A DNA stretch of 9,493 nucleotides from Coleofasciculus sp. S288 (GTDB taxonomy: Bacteria; Cyanobacteriota; Cyanobacteriia; Cyanobacteriales; Coleofasciculaceae): contig JAIUYC010000079.1 of NCBI GenBank assembly GCA_020216575.1, positions 1 to 9,493 on the forward strand. The letters run 5' to 3'. The notes below the pieces were generated by a model, which saw only the letters and a list, made by a program, of their open reading frames with translations, was not told where the DNA came from and did no database searches. Position numbers and translations under genes: made by a program. This document shows positions 1 to 6,815 of the stretch, in pieces (position 1 is the first letter of the stretch; every line of letters starts with the position of its first letter).

Positions 1-558
1 TATTATCGGTTGCGATACCCCCAAGTGGCGATCGCAAAGGGAGTGAAGATTAGCGGCTCCTTAGAGGTTGGATCTGGCGTTAAAGTCACGATTGGCGAGG
101 GATGCCGCCTGAAGAAGCGGGTGAGGATTTCGGGTTGTGGTGAAGTCAGTATTGGTCGTAATGTGCTGCTCAATGGTCCTTGGATTGGCTCTCAGCGATC
201 GATTTCCATTAGCGATGATTGCCTGATTTCTGACTGCTTCATCGTTGATACCGACTATCACAACTTAGAACCGCACTTGCGCCATTGTCCCCCAGGACCA
301 AAAGTGGCTGCTCCGATTGTACTGGAGCGTAACGTCTGGATTGGAGCCAGAGCCACCGTCATGAAGGGAGTTCGGATTGGGGAAAATAGCGTGGTGGGGT
401 TGGGAAGCATTGTTCGCAAATCCGTGCCTCCCAATGTGGTTGTTATTGGTAATCCTCAGCAAATTGTCAAGCACTTTGAGGTAGAAAATTTGTCGAGTGC
501 GATCGCAGTTGCTGAACGAGAGGAGGTTGCCGTTTTGCGATCGCTTTCTGGCGATTAA
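1..558 (+). CDS. Hexapeptide-repeat (LbetaH) acyltransferase, 5' end outside window
   Basis: Probable O- or N-acetyltransferase of the left-handed beta-helix family (WbbJ/maltose-acetyltransferase-like), moving an acetyl group from acetyl-CoA to a sugar of a surface polysaccharide or glycolipid; the substrate cannot be read from the sequence. Counting from the TTG at base 10, hexapeptide turns run from about residue 7 to 145 (GVKISG, VSIGRN, VWIGAR, VRIGEN). The insertion loop TDYHNLEPH carries the likely catalytic His84, and the closing GNPQQIVK at 147-154 matches the usual G-x-P helix-cap motif. A C-terminal tail of about 28 residues follows. The frame is open to base 1 (Y-Y-R before the TTG), so the real start probably lies upstream and the TTG is only the first in-window candidate. 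The stop is 2 bp from the convergent glycoside hydrolase stop. The family is clear; the substrate is not. Confidence 0.88.
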   Translation, partial: YYRLRYPQVAIAKGVKISGSLEVGSGVKVTIGEGCRLKKRVRISGCGEVSIGRNVLLNGPWIGSQRSISISDDCLISDCFIVDTDYHNLEPHLRHCPPGPKVAAPIVLERNVWIGARATVMKGVRIGENSVVGLGSIVRKSVPPNVVVIGNPQQIVKHFEVENLSSAIAVAEREEVAVLRSLSGD

Positions 559-560
559 CC

Positions 561-1979
561 CTAGGAGGTTGTCAAAGCCTGATAATATTCAAACACAGTA
601 ACGGTATCGGCGGGGAGTAGGTATCCCTGAGTACTAATAAGAGCAGAATGGGTGCTAATTGCCGTACTGTAACCATTCGTTCCAGCTTGATACACCGAGA
701 CAGGGGTATTATCTGAAGGTTGAATGTCCCAGTTGAGAAAAGACAGTTGTACGGTTTGAGCGGTTTGCGATCGATTAATCAGCACAACTGCCCTTTGAGC
801 AGAATCATTACTTTTAGTCGCAAAAATCTCTACCAGAGAATCATCACTCGAAGAACTCGCAACCACACTACCTACAACGTGTTCATTAAGCATGTGGTAA
901 AGATAAGAGGCAGGGCGTTTCGTCCAATTTGAATCATTATTCAGCTTCCCCCACCATCTATCTCCTGCATTCCATGCCATCGCACCCGTTGCACCTGCAT
1001 TAATGATTGAGCGTATGGCTAAGGCATCATAAATTAGGCTTGTTGTGTCGGTTAACCAAACTGCACTCGTATCCGTTCGATCCATATTGAACTCATCGTG
1101 GAACGTTAATATGACCGAGGCACGATTCGGAGCAAACTGGTTAATTGCATTTAGTGCGATCGTGTCAGCATAACCAACTTTTGAGGCACTATTCCAAATA
1201 TCCGCTTGTGTTGTTGTAGGATTGCTAGCCGAGTAGGTGTGGTAGGAGAGAAAATCGATTTTATCCCCTGTTGCTGTTATAAAAGCACCCAGTTGAGAAG
1301 TATCATAAGCATTGGCAAACGCTGGACCTCCAACTTGAATTGAAGGATCGACTGCTTTCATCGCATCGTAGGCGTTGCTAACTATCAGACCTAAGGATGC
1401 CATGTCATCACCGTAGACGTTATCTTTCTCGTTGGTAACTTCCCAATAGGTGATTTTCTTGCCTAACTGAACGTTGATGATTTTAAGGAGTTCTGCACAA
1501 AAGCTAGCGTAGGCATCGTACATTGAGGGCTTAAGCTTACCCGTGCCATCATCCATATAGGCAGGCCAGTTAGCGATATTGATCATTTTCACTGGCTCAT
1601 ACTCATAAGCTCCATTCAGAGCATTCGTAATCTTCGCGACATCCCACCTGTAAGATGCACTATCAGGCGCAATCACCCAACCCAGCCTTGAAGTGCTAGA
1701 GTCTTCCATCTGTTTGGTGTTATGCAAGCGTAGAATTCCCGCATTCATAAACGCCACATTGGCTTTATGATTGCTATTTCCAGGAGTTCCTGCAATGTTA
1801 GGGTCAGTGTAAGAGTAAACATTTAACCCATAATGAAGTCGGGTTGCTGTCCTTCCTGTTAGCGTAGCCCAATCAATATTCGCAGTAACGGAAGCTGCCT
1901 GAGATTCTTGCACGCTGAAAATGATAGCAGCCGTTGCTACTAAGAGGGCAGTTAGCATGGCTGAAACCCATTTATTCAT
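561..1979 (-). CDS. Secreted clan GH-A glycoside hydrolase (GH39-like)
   Basis: A 472-residue predicted extracytoplasmic glycosidase. Residues 1-28 look like a Sec signal peptide: Lys3, a hydrophobic core at about 7-21, and a possible cleavage after SQA at 26-28. The body looks like a (beta/alpha)8 barrel of clan GH-A. WEVTNEKD at 179-186 supplies the Asn-Glu acid/base pair (Glu184), SYHTY at 245-249 is the usual barrel histidine strand, and FHDEFNMD at 293-300 supplies the likely nucleophile Glu296. AWNAGDRWW at 335-343 would line the sugar-binding cleft. Residues from about 372 to 468 look like the C-terminal beta-sandwich common to GH39/GH5-type enzymes. PslG-like GH39 enzymes trim exopolysaccharide, and the adjacent acyltransferase fits such a role, but the substrate is inferred. 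Start: ATG with only a weak GAG upstream. The gene has no perfect HIP1 site, although one-mismatch sites occur at 767 and 1156. Confidence 0.8.
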   Translation of the reverse strand: MNKWVSAMLTALLVATAAIIFSVQESQAASVTANIDWATLTGRTATRLHYGLNVYSYTDPNIAGTPGNSNHKANVAFMNAGILRLHNTKQMEDSSTSRLGWVIAPDSASYRWDVAKITNALNGAYEYEPVKMINIANWPAYMDDGTGKLKPSMYDAYASFCAELLKIINVQLGKKITYWEVTNEKDNVYGDDMASLGLIVSNAYDAMKAVDPSIQVGGPAFANAYDTSQLGAFITATGDKIDFLSYHTYSASNPTTTQADIWNSASKVGYADTIALNAINQFAPNRASVILTFHDEFNMDRTDTSAVWLTDTTSLIYDALAIRSIINAGATGAMAWNAGDRWWGKLNNDSNWTKRPASYLYHMLNEHVVGSVVASSSSDDSLVEIFATKSNDSAQRAVVLINRSQTAQTVQLSFLNWDIQPSDNTPVSVYQAGTNGYSTAISTHSALISTQGYLLPADTVTVFEYYQALTTS

Positions 1980-2124
1980 AACTCAAGTGAAGTGACTGTA
2001 CGGGTTGAAAGCTTATTTCATCAAAGCTTGAGTAATGCCCCCTTACGTCCAGTCTGACAACTCTTGCAGGAGATGCTCTCTCTCACAAGTCAGATTTGCT
2101 GCTTCTTTTAGTAAAGAGTGAAGG

Positions 2125-2275
2125 TTAAAGGAAACCCTCCTCCCTTCCCACCCCAAGATTACCTATCTCTGGTTTACTTCGACGCCCTCTGTGTCCTCTG
2201 TGTCCTCTGTGGTTCGTAAAAAAATAGGTATTCTTCAAGCGGGAAGGGAGTAAAACGCTAATGCTTCACCTTTAA
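2125..2275. repeat. Inverted-repeat element with triplicated 9-mer in its centre
   Basis: CTCCCTTCCC at 2140-2149 is perfectly mirrored by GGGAAGGGAG at 2241-2250. Exactly 10 nt further inward on each side, TACCTAT (2160-2166) is mirrored by ATAGGTA (2224-2230), and the 10-nt gaps share AAGA. The arms are therefore 27 bp with 22 matches. Outside them, TTAAAGG (2125-2131) is mirrored by CCTTTAA (2269-2275). The loop holds three tandem copies of CCTCTGTGT (2186-2212, the last ending in GG). This is consistent with a small non-autonomous or dispersed palindromic element. No target-site duplication is convincing. Confidence 0.6.
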
Positions 2276-2303
2276 CGTCAGACAACTGGCGATTGCAGGC
2301 TTA

Positions 2304-2379
2304 GGCGTTAGCTTCACTTCACGCTCCCGCCTGCTCGCTTCCCCCTGTCGGACGTTGCCCGCCCGTAACGGCTAACGCC
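2304..2379. repeat. Inverted repeat GGCGTTAGC / GCTAACGCC
   Basis: Perfect 9-bp arms at 2304-2312 and 2371-2379, extended by TA on the left and a CCTA on the right with a 2-nt offset. They enclose a GC-rich 58-nt loop that includes CTCCCGCCTGCTCGCTTCC. The composition is much richer in G+C than the adjacent spacer. It resembles the highly iterated GGCGTTAGC-type repeats of filamentous cyanobacteria (from memory, not searched). Confidence 0.5.
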
Positions 2380-2409
2380 CCTACAGCATCCTGGAACTTA
2401 TAAGGAGAG

Positions 2410-3177
2410 CTAAGGAATCACTCTCAAGCCTCCGCGACATATCATCTGTCCTTGAGTGAGAGTAAGTTCCTGAAGTGCAACGTCTGAGCCTAAATCTATC
2501 TGGAACCCATCGAAATTCAGGGGTAGCGTGTCGGGATGTAGCTGAACCTGGAGGGGGTTCAACAGCAACTCGTGAGGCGTTACCAGTTGAAGACCAGCAC
2601 GAATCACCACAGGTGTGGTTTGAAGTGATGCATCTGTTAGAGTGCCACTCAGGGTGAGCTGACCATCATCAATATTGATAGATTGCCAGTTGACGGGTTG
2701 GTTTTTTAAATCATTGGCTAGATTTGTGATTCCATGAGATTTGAGGAATGTACCGAGTAACTCAGTCAATGCATTGGATAACAAAGGAGACTGAAGGGAT
2801 GTTTGAAGGTCTGTTTGCTGGAGTAGCAGTTGACCAACAACGGGGACGGGTTCTAACAGACGCAAGGGTTTGCCCTTGAGTACCTGACTTAGGTTAACGC
2901 GAATGTCAGTTCCCTCCAGCTCAATTTGGCTAAGATGCAGTCCTTGGTAGACTGCACCACTTGCCGCAACAGAGACACCAGGGATGTAGCCGCCGAGGAT
3001 TTGGCGATCGCCCCCATCGATGTTGAAGTACAATGCTTCAACCTGCTGCACTTGCGATCGCAACCACAGTTGTAGCGCTGGCGACAGCACAGTACTAATA
3101 ACTCGGCTTTTTTTTGGCTTCAAGATTTTTGGAGTTTCAAGCACAACAGCACCTAAAAAATAAGAAGACTCAATCAA
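2410..3177 (-). CDS. DUF2993 (LmeA-like) family protein
   Basis: Up to 255 residues, with the alternating pattern of the DUF2993 family, which is related to the mycobacterial lipid-associated protein LmeA. Diagnostic stretches are IPGVSVAASGAVYQGLHLS (65-83), the VNLSQVLKGKPLRL strand (94-107) and SPLLSNAL (130-137); the protein ends in GGLRVIP. It has no signal peptide or transmembrane segment, so it is probably cytoplasmic or peripheral; a lipid-binding role is inference from the family. The start is uncertain. The TTG at 3177 lacks a good ribosome site. The GTG at 3144-3142 is preceded by AGGTG with 5 nt spacing and would give 244 residues beginning V-L-E-T-P-K, which I prefer. An in-frame TGA lies just upstream of the TTG, so nothing longer is possible. 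An A8 run sits in the 5' coding part (P-K-K). The downstream spacer is full of repeats, and no operon partner is visible. Confidence 0.82.
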   Translation of the reverse strand: MIESSYFLGAVVLETPKILKPKKSRVISTVLSPALQLWLRSQVQQVEALYFNIDGGDRQILGGYIPGVSVAASGAVYQGLHLSQIELEGTDIRVNLSQVLKGKPLRLLEPVPVVGQLLLQQTDLQTSLQSPLLSNALTELLGTFLKSHGITNLANDLKNQPVNWQSINIDDGQLTLSGTLTDASLQTTPVVIRAGLQLVTPHELLLNPLQVQLHPDTLPLNFDGFQIDLGSDVALQELTLTQGQMICRGGLRVIP

Positions 3178-3535
3178 CGATTTCTGTTCACAACTTCTTC
3201 ACAAGTTTTGTCTATGATTCGCGGACGCAGTCCTGTGAGATAGGTGGAACGGACACAAACCTATCTACTTAATCCCAGACATTGAGCGTCCGCCATCAAA
3301 CCCCTAAGCCCAAACCCGCTGTAATAGGTAATAGTTATATATCCAGACCGAGCTATTGTCTTCTCCAAAGGCAAACACTTGTAATTCTCCCTATTCTTGT
3401 AATATTTGTACATAGTCTAGACAGGATGGGGCTAGGGGTAGGCATTCTCCTACTTCTTTGGAAAACTGAAGGGTAGGGAAGTGCGCCCAACCTATCACCT
3501 CCTCTAGACGAAAACGCTCACACAGGAGTCGAACC
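3178..3535. other. Divergent leader region between DUF2993 and pseudouridine synthase genes
   Basis: A 358-bp divergent spacer that must hold promoters for both flanking genes. It contains nested inverted repeats at 3221-3293 (separate entry). A weak promoter-like pair for the + strand is TTGTAA (3379-3384) with TAATAT (3400-3405), only 15 bp apart, so I do not call it. A 64-codon frame beginning TTG at 3282 has no ribosome site and no recognisable content, and is not called. Confidence 0.5.
3221..3293. promoter_or_regulatory. Nested inverted repeats in the leader (possible structured RNA or operator)
   Basis: Outer arms GCGGACGC (3221-3228) and GCGTCCGC (3286-3293) are perfect 8-bp complements. 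Inside them AGATAGGT (3238-3245) and ACCTATCT (3259-3266) form a second perfect 8-bp stem with a 13-nt loop. The left outer arm can alternatively fold locally as GGAC-gca-GTCC (3223-3233), so two exclusive folds exist. The structure lies 243 bp upstream of the pseudouridine synthase ATG. Whether it is transcribed, and on which strand, is unknown. Confidence 0.4.
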
Positions 3536-4291
3536 ATGGAAGAAAGAGTACAAAAAATTCTTTCCCAGTGGGGTATTGCCTCACGGCGTCAAGCTGAGAA
3601 AATGATCTTAGCAGGACAGGTTCGGCTCAATGGCACGGTAGTCCATTTAGGGCAAAAAGCTAATCCAGAAATAGATTTGATAGAAATCAATGGCAAACCT
3701 ATAAAACTCCATAACCGTCCTCAATTTATATATCTGTTACTGAACAAACCCGCTGAGGTAGTATCCACTTGCCGTGATTCCAGGAATCGTCTTACAATTC
3801 TGGATTTACTGCCGAAAACGCTCTCCCGAGGTCAGGGTATCCATCCAGTTGGACGCTTAGATGCAGAATCCACTGGTGCATTACTTCTGACGAATGACGG
3901 GGCGCTGACGTTTCACCTCACTCATCCTCGTCATCACGTTCCTAAGACGTATCGCGTTTGGGTACAGGGACATCCACCTGAATCAGTGCTACAACGTTGG
4001 CGTGAGGGTGTTAACCTGTCAGGGAAAAAAACCTTACCTGCTCAAGTCCGGGTACTCAAGCATCGAGATAGGGAAACACTTCTGGAGGTTGTGTTGACTG
4101 AGGGGAGAAATCGGCAAATTCGTCGTGTCGCTGAACTGCTAGGCTATCCAGTGATTCATTTACACCGCACTGCCATTGGTCCGATTCAATTACAACCACT
4201 CAGCGAACCAGAACTACCCAGCGGTCACTACCGTTATCTTAAAGATTTTGAAATTCGCTTCCTCCACAACCGAGTCCACCTACATCAGTAA
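3536..4291 (+). CDS. RsuA/RluB/RluE/RluF-family rRNA pseudouridine synthase
   Basis: A 251-residue enzyme that isomerises a specific uridine of ribosomal RNA to pseudouridine. Residues 1-60 form an S4 RNA-binding domain (RVQKILSQWGIASRRQAEKM, then G-x-V-x-L-N-G). The catalytic domain follows, with LNKPAEVVST at 69-78, the signature GRLDAESTGALLLTNDG at 106-122 containing catalytic Asp109, KTYRVWV at 137-143, and EGRNRQIRR at 189-197, the conserved RNA-contact motif. Length and order are complete for the family. The target (small or large subunit) cannot be told reliably; the PRHH-x-x-KTY segment recalls RsuA, while cyanobacterial proteins of this type are often named RluB. Start: ATG with AGGAG at 3524-3528 and 7 nt spacing. 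The RodZ-like gene follows after 31 bp on the same strand, so the two are probably co-transcribed. Confidence 0.93.
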   Translation: MEERVQKILSQWGIASRRQAEKMILAGQVRLNGTVVHLGQKANPEIDLIEINGKPIKLHNRPQFIYLLLNKPAEVVSTCRDSRNRLTILDLLPKTLSRGQGIHPVGRLDAESTGALLLTNDGALTFHLTHPRHHVPKTYRVWVQGHPPESVLQRWREGVNLSGKKTLPAQVRVLKHRDRETLLEVVLTEGRNRQIRRVAELLGYPVIHLHRTAIGPIQLQPLSEPELPSGHYRYLKDFEIRFLHNRVHLHQ

Positions 4292-4322
4292 AAGTGCCAG
4301 CAGATAGCAAGGAGTACCGTGT

Positions 4323-5120
4323 ATGAAGGAGAATAAACTCCATTTTCAACAGGAACAAGTCGAGAAGCTGGAAGAACTGGGGTCTCGCCTCCGTCAATTC
4401 CGCACCGAACAGTCGATTCCCTTAGAGGAAGTGGCGGCTCAAACCCGGATTCAGACCCGTCTGCTGAATGCGATTGAAGAAGGCAGACTCGATGAATTAC
4501 CAGAACCTGTCTACATTAAAGGGTTTATCAAGCGCTTTGCTGAGGCGCTAGGTCTAAACGGGGCGGAGTTTGCTAGTGCTTTTCCCACTGGAGCGGGTAT
4601 CCAATTTGTCAGGCCTTCCTGGCGGCACTTGCCTGCGGCTCAATTGCGACCGATTCATCTTTACTTGCTCTATATTGTTCTAGTGATTAGTGCGGTGAGT
4701 GGTTTATCAGTTCTAGTTAATCGCGCTGCCGAACCCGTGTATAAAGCTCGAATCTACCCCCTGCCCCAACAGCCGTTACTGCCAGCCAGCAATCCTCCCG
4801 CACAGAATCAGCAGCAGAAGTCGGAAGACACCAAATCTGCTAAAGTCGTGCAGTTCAACCAAAATGGAAAACAGCTACAAGTGGGCGTAACCTTCAAAGC
4901 TCAGTCTTGGATCCGAGTTGTCGCTGATGGAAAGACAGAATTTGAGGGCGTCTTGCCTGAAGGAACGCAGCGCATTTGGGTGGCGGATGAAAAACTGATT
5001 GTTCGAGCTGGTAATGCTGGAGGCGTCTTAGTTGAATTTAATGAAGAGAAGGCTAAGGAGATGGGTGCTCCTGGTGAAGTCCAAGAGGTGACGTTTGCGG
5101 CGGCAAATCCCAAATCTTAA
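4323..5120 (+). CDS. rodZ: RodZ-like membrane protein: HTH domain, one transmembrane helix, DUF4115
   Basis: A 265-residue protein with the RodZ architecture; RodZ links MreB filaments to the cell envelope and helps set cell shape. A Xre-type helix-turn-helix domain (HTH_25) spans about 19-88, including LEEVAAQTRIQ, AIEEGRLDELPEPVYIKGFI and RFAEALGL. One transmembrane helix is at about 111-132 (IHLYLLYIVLVISAVSGLSV). A Pro/Gln-rich linker covers about 146-170, and a DUF4115 beta-domain about 184-260 (SWIRVVADGKTEFEGVLPEG). The N-terminus would be cytoplasmic and the C-terminus outside. Start: ATG with AAGGAG at 4309-4314 and 8 nt spacing. It lies 31 bp after the pseudouridine synthase gene, probably in one operon, and converges on the malQ pseudogene with 46 bp between. 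No mreB is nearby; the shape role is inferred from the family. Confidence 0.85.
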   Translation: MKENKLHFQQEQVEKLEELGSRLRQFRTEQSIPLEEVAAQTRIQTRLLNAIEEGRLDELPEPVYIKGFIKRFAEALGLNGAEFASAFPTGAGIQFVRPSWRHLPAAQLRPIHLYLLYIVLVISAVSGLSVLVNRAAEPVYKARIYPLPQQPLLPASNPPAQNQQQKSEDTKSAKVVQFNQNGKQLQVGVTFKAQSWIRVVADGKTEFEGVLPEGTQRIWVADEKLIVRAGNAGGVLVEFNEEKAKEMGAPGEVQEVTFAAANPKS

Positions 5121-5128
5121 CTTAAGAG

Positions 5129-5167
5129 GGTTGTTAGTTGTTAGATAACCAACAACCAATAACTAAC
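5129..5167. terminator. Imperfect palindrome between convergent genes, possible bidirectional terminator
   Basis: GGTTGTT (5129-5135) pairs with AACAACC (5151-5157), or alternatively GTTAGTT (5133-5139) with AACTAAC (5161-5167). These fill almost all of the 46-bp gap between the convergent RodZ-like gene and malQ. The stems are A+T-rich and no clean T-tract follows, so terminator function is only suggested by position. The GTTGTTAGTTG iteration resembles simple repeats often seen at cyanobacterial gene ends. Confidence 0.4.
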
Positions 5168-6643
5168 TATGAACCTATCGGTGCTCTACCGTAAGTGTAG
5201 GTCAGGGTCTTGAGGCGATCGCATAATTCCTCGGTCAAAGCATCCGGTCGGTAGCGCCACTCCCAATTCCCTTCTGCTTTGCTGGGGAAGTTCATCTGGG
5301 CCTCTGCGCCCAGACTTAACAAATCCTGCATGGGAATAATCGCTTGGTTTGCCACACTACTAAGGGCAAGGCGAATCAAATCCCAATTGATGCCTTCCGG
5401 ACTCAACGCACCTAAGTAACGTAAAACGTTCTGCTTTTCCCATTCTGAGAGCTGATTGAACCAGCCCAGTGTAGCGTTGTTATCGTGAGTGCCGGTATAA
5501 ACAACACAGTTGCGTTTGTAGTTAAAAGGCAAATTGTAGAATTTTCATACCAGGGAAATCAAAGCGATCGCGCAATTCATCCACCTCTGGTGTAATGATC
5601 CCCAAATCCTCCGCCATAATCGGCAACTTGCCTAACTTGTCGTTGAGGACCTGAAAAAATTCTTCTCCCGGTGCCTTAATCCAACGGCCATTTACGGCAG
5701 TAGTCTCGCCCTGAGGGACTGCCCAATACGCTTCAAACCCCCGGAAGTGGTCAATCCGAATGATGTCCACGTACTCCAGCAGCGACTCAAACCGCTGTAC
5801 CCACCAACTAAAATTCTTCTCTTGCAATTTATCCCATTTATAGACGGGGTTACCCCACAGTTGACCCGTTTCGCTGAAGTAATCTGGTGGCACACCTGCC
5901 ATTAGCGAAGGTTCGCCTGTTTCTTCATCCAGGCAAAAGATTTCTCGATGCGACCAGACATCGGCACTATCATGAGCGACATAAATCGGAATATCACCAA
6001 TAATTTGAATGCCCTTGGCATTGGCATACTGCTTCAACTTAGACCACTGACGGAAAAACTCGAACTGCAAGAATTTTTGGAAGTAAACCTCACCTTCCAG
6101 ACGCTGCTGCCACTGCTCTAGTATTTCTGGATGTGCTTTGGAAATATTTCGCTCCCAGGTATGCCAGCTAGTCCCTTCATGAGCTTGCCTGATTGCCATA
6201 AACAGCGCATAGTCATCTAGCCAGTGAGCCTTGGTTTCGCAAAATGCTGTAAAATCCTTTTGTTGGATCGGCGACGCATTTGCCTTAAAAGTTTCGCAGG
6301 CTTTCTGGAGTAAGGGAACTTTGGTCTGGATGACTAGATCGTAATCCACCCGATCAGTGGGAAACTCTGGCAATGCCGCAAAGGCTTCATCCGTTAGCAA
6401 CCCCTGCTCTTGTAACTGTTCCAAACTAATCAGTAGAGGATTTCCCGCCAGCGCTGAAAAGGACGCATAGGGAGAATTTCCATACCCAGTGGGTCCGAGT
6501 GGTAAAACCTGCCAAAGCTGTTGGGAACTTTCTGCCAAAAAATCAATGAAGCGGTAGGCTTCTAATCCCAATTCACCGATACCGAATCGGCTGGGAAAGG
6601 AACTGGGGTGCAAGAGAATGCCGCTAGATCTCAGAAACGACAT
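5167..6643 (-). pseudogene. malQ: 4-alpha-glucanotransferase (amylomaltase), disrupted by deletion/frameshift
   Basis: A GH77 amylomaltase that would transfer maltooligosaccharide units between alpha-1,4-glucans in glycogen metabolism. It is read in two overlapping frames. The upstream piece (6643-5522, 373 codons) runs from MSFLRSSGILLHPSSFPSRF through IIRIDHFRGFEAYW, with nucleophile Asp298, and IMAEDLG, with acid/base Glu345. It stops after MKILQFAF at a TAA. The second piece (from 5532 to 5167, 121 codons with TTG as first codon) resumes at PFNYKRN and carries YTGTHDN with the third catalytic Asp, then runs to a normal C-terminus. GH77 proteins have about 8 residues (G-x-G-x-x-N-P-Y type) between these blocks, and these are missing. 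The sum is near the usual 500 residues. Without the GTHDN block the first product should be inactive. No strong ribosome site precedes the ATG at 6643. A sequencing or assembly error is the alternative. Confidence 0.87.
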
Positions 6644-6711
6644 AAAAAATAACTATAAGAGCAAGAAAGTAATCTTTATGACACTAGCACGGTAGCAAAA
6701 TCTTGAAAATC

Positions 6712-6754
6712 AGCCCCAAGTCAGGTGATCCCAGAACAAGTAACGGTTGGGGCT
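6712..6754. promoter_or_regulatory. 8-bp inverted repeat in the divergent malQ / Nudix spacer
   Basis: AGCCCCAA (6712-6719) and TTGGGGCT (6747-6754) are perfect complements separated by 27 nt, placed in the 172-bp spacer between two divergent start codons. This could be an operator or a weak hairpin. A TTGACA at 6765-6770 is a perfect -35 hexamer, but the only -10-like TATGCT (6779-6784) is 8 bp away, too close for a normal promoter. Confidence 0.3.
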
Positions 6755-6815
6755 AGATTTGCTCTTGACAAGGGAGCTATGCTAGGGGCGGCATCCCGAT
6801 GCATTGGCTTAGCTT

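Larger units (their letters stand above)
1980..2409. other. Gene-free spacer with two inverted-repeat structures
   Basis: No plausible gene in 430 bp. The left 140 bp should hold the promoter of the glycoside hydrolase, but I see no clear -35/-10 pair. The rest is occupied by two palindromic structures listed separately (2125-2275 and 2304-2379). The DUF2993 gene ends at the right border, so part of this DNA is also its 3' region. Confidence 0.6.

Noticed and set aside
3282..3476. 64-codon plus-strand frame beginning with TTG
   Set aside because: No ribosome site, no recognisable domain, lies in a leader full of inverted repeats; the hydrophobic stretch alone is not evidence.
5167..5532. Second malQ fragment as an independent gene
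   Set aside because: It begins in the middle of a GH77 core motif, lacks the nucleophile and acid/base residues, and continues the upstream frame after the lesion.
5522..5536. Programmed frameshifting in malQ
   Set aside because: Family residues are missing at the junction, which a ribosomal shift would not explain; deletion fits better.
6765..6784. TTGACA followed by TATGCT as a promoter for the Nudix gene
   Set aside because: Only 8 bp separates the hexamers, far below the 16-18 bp needed.
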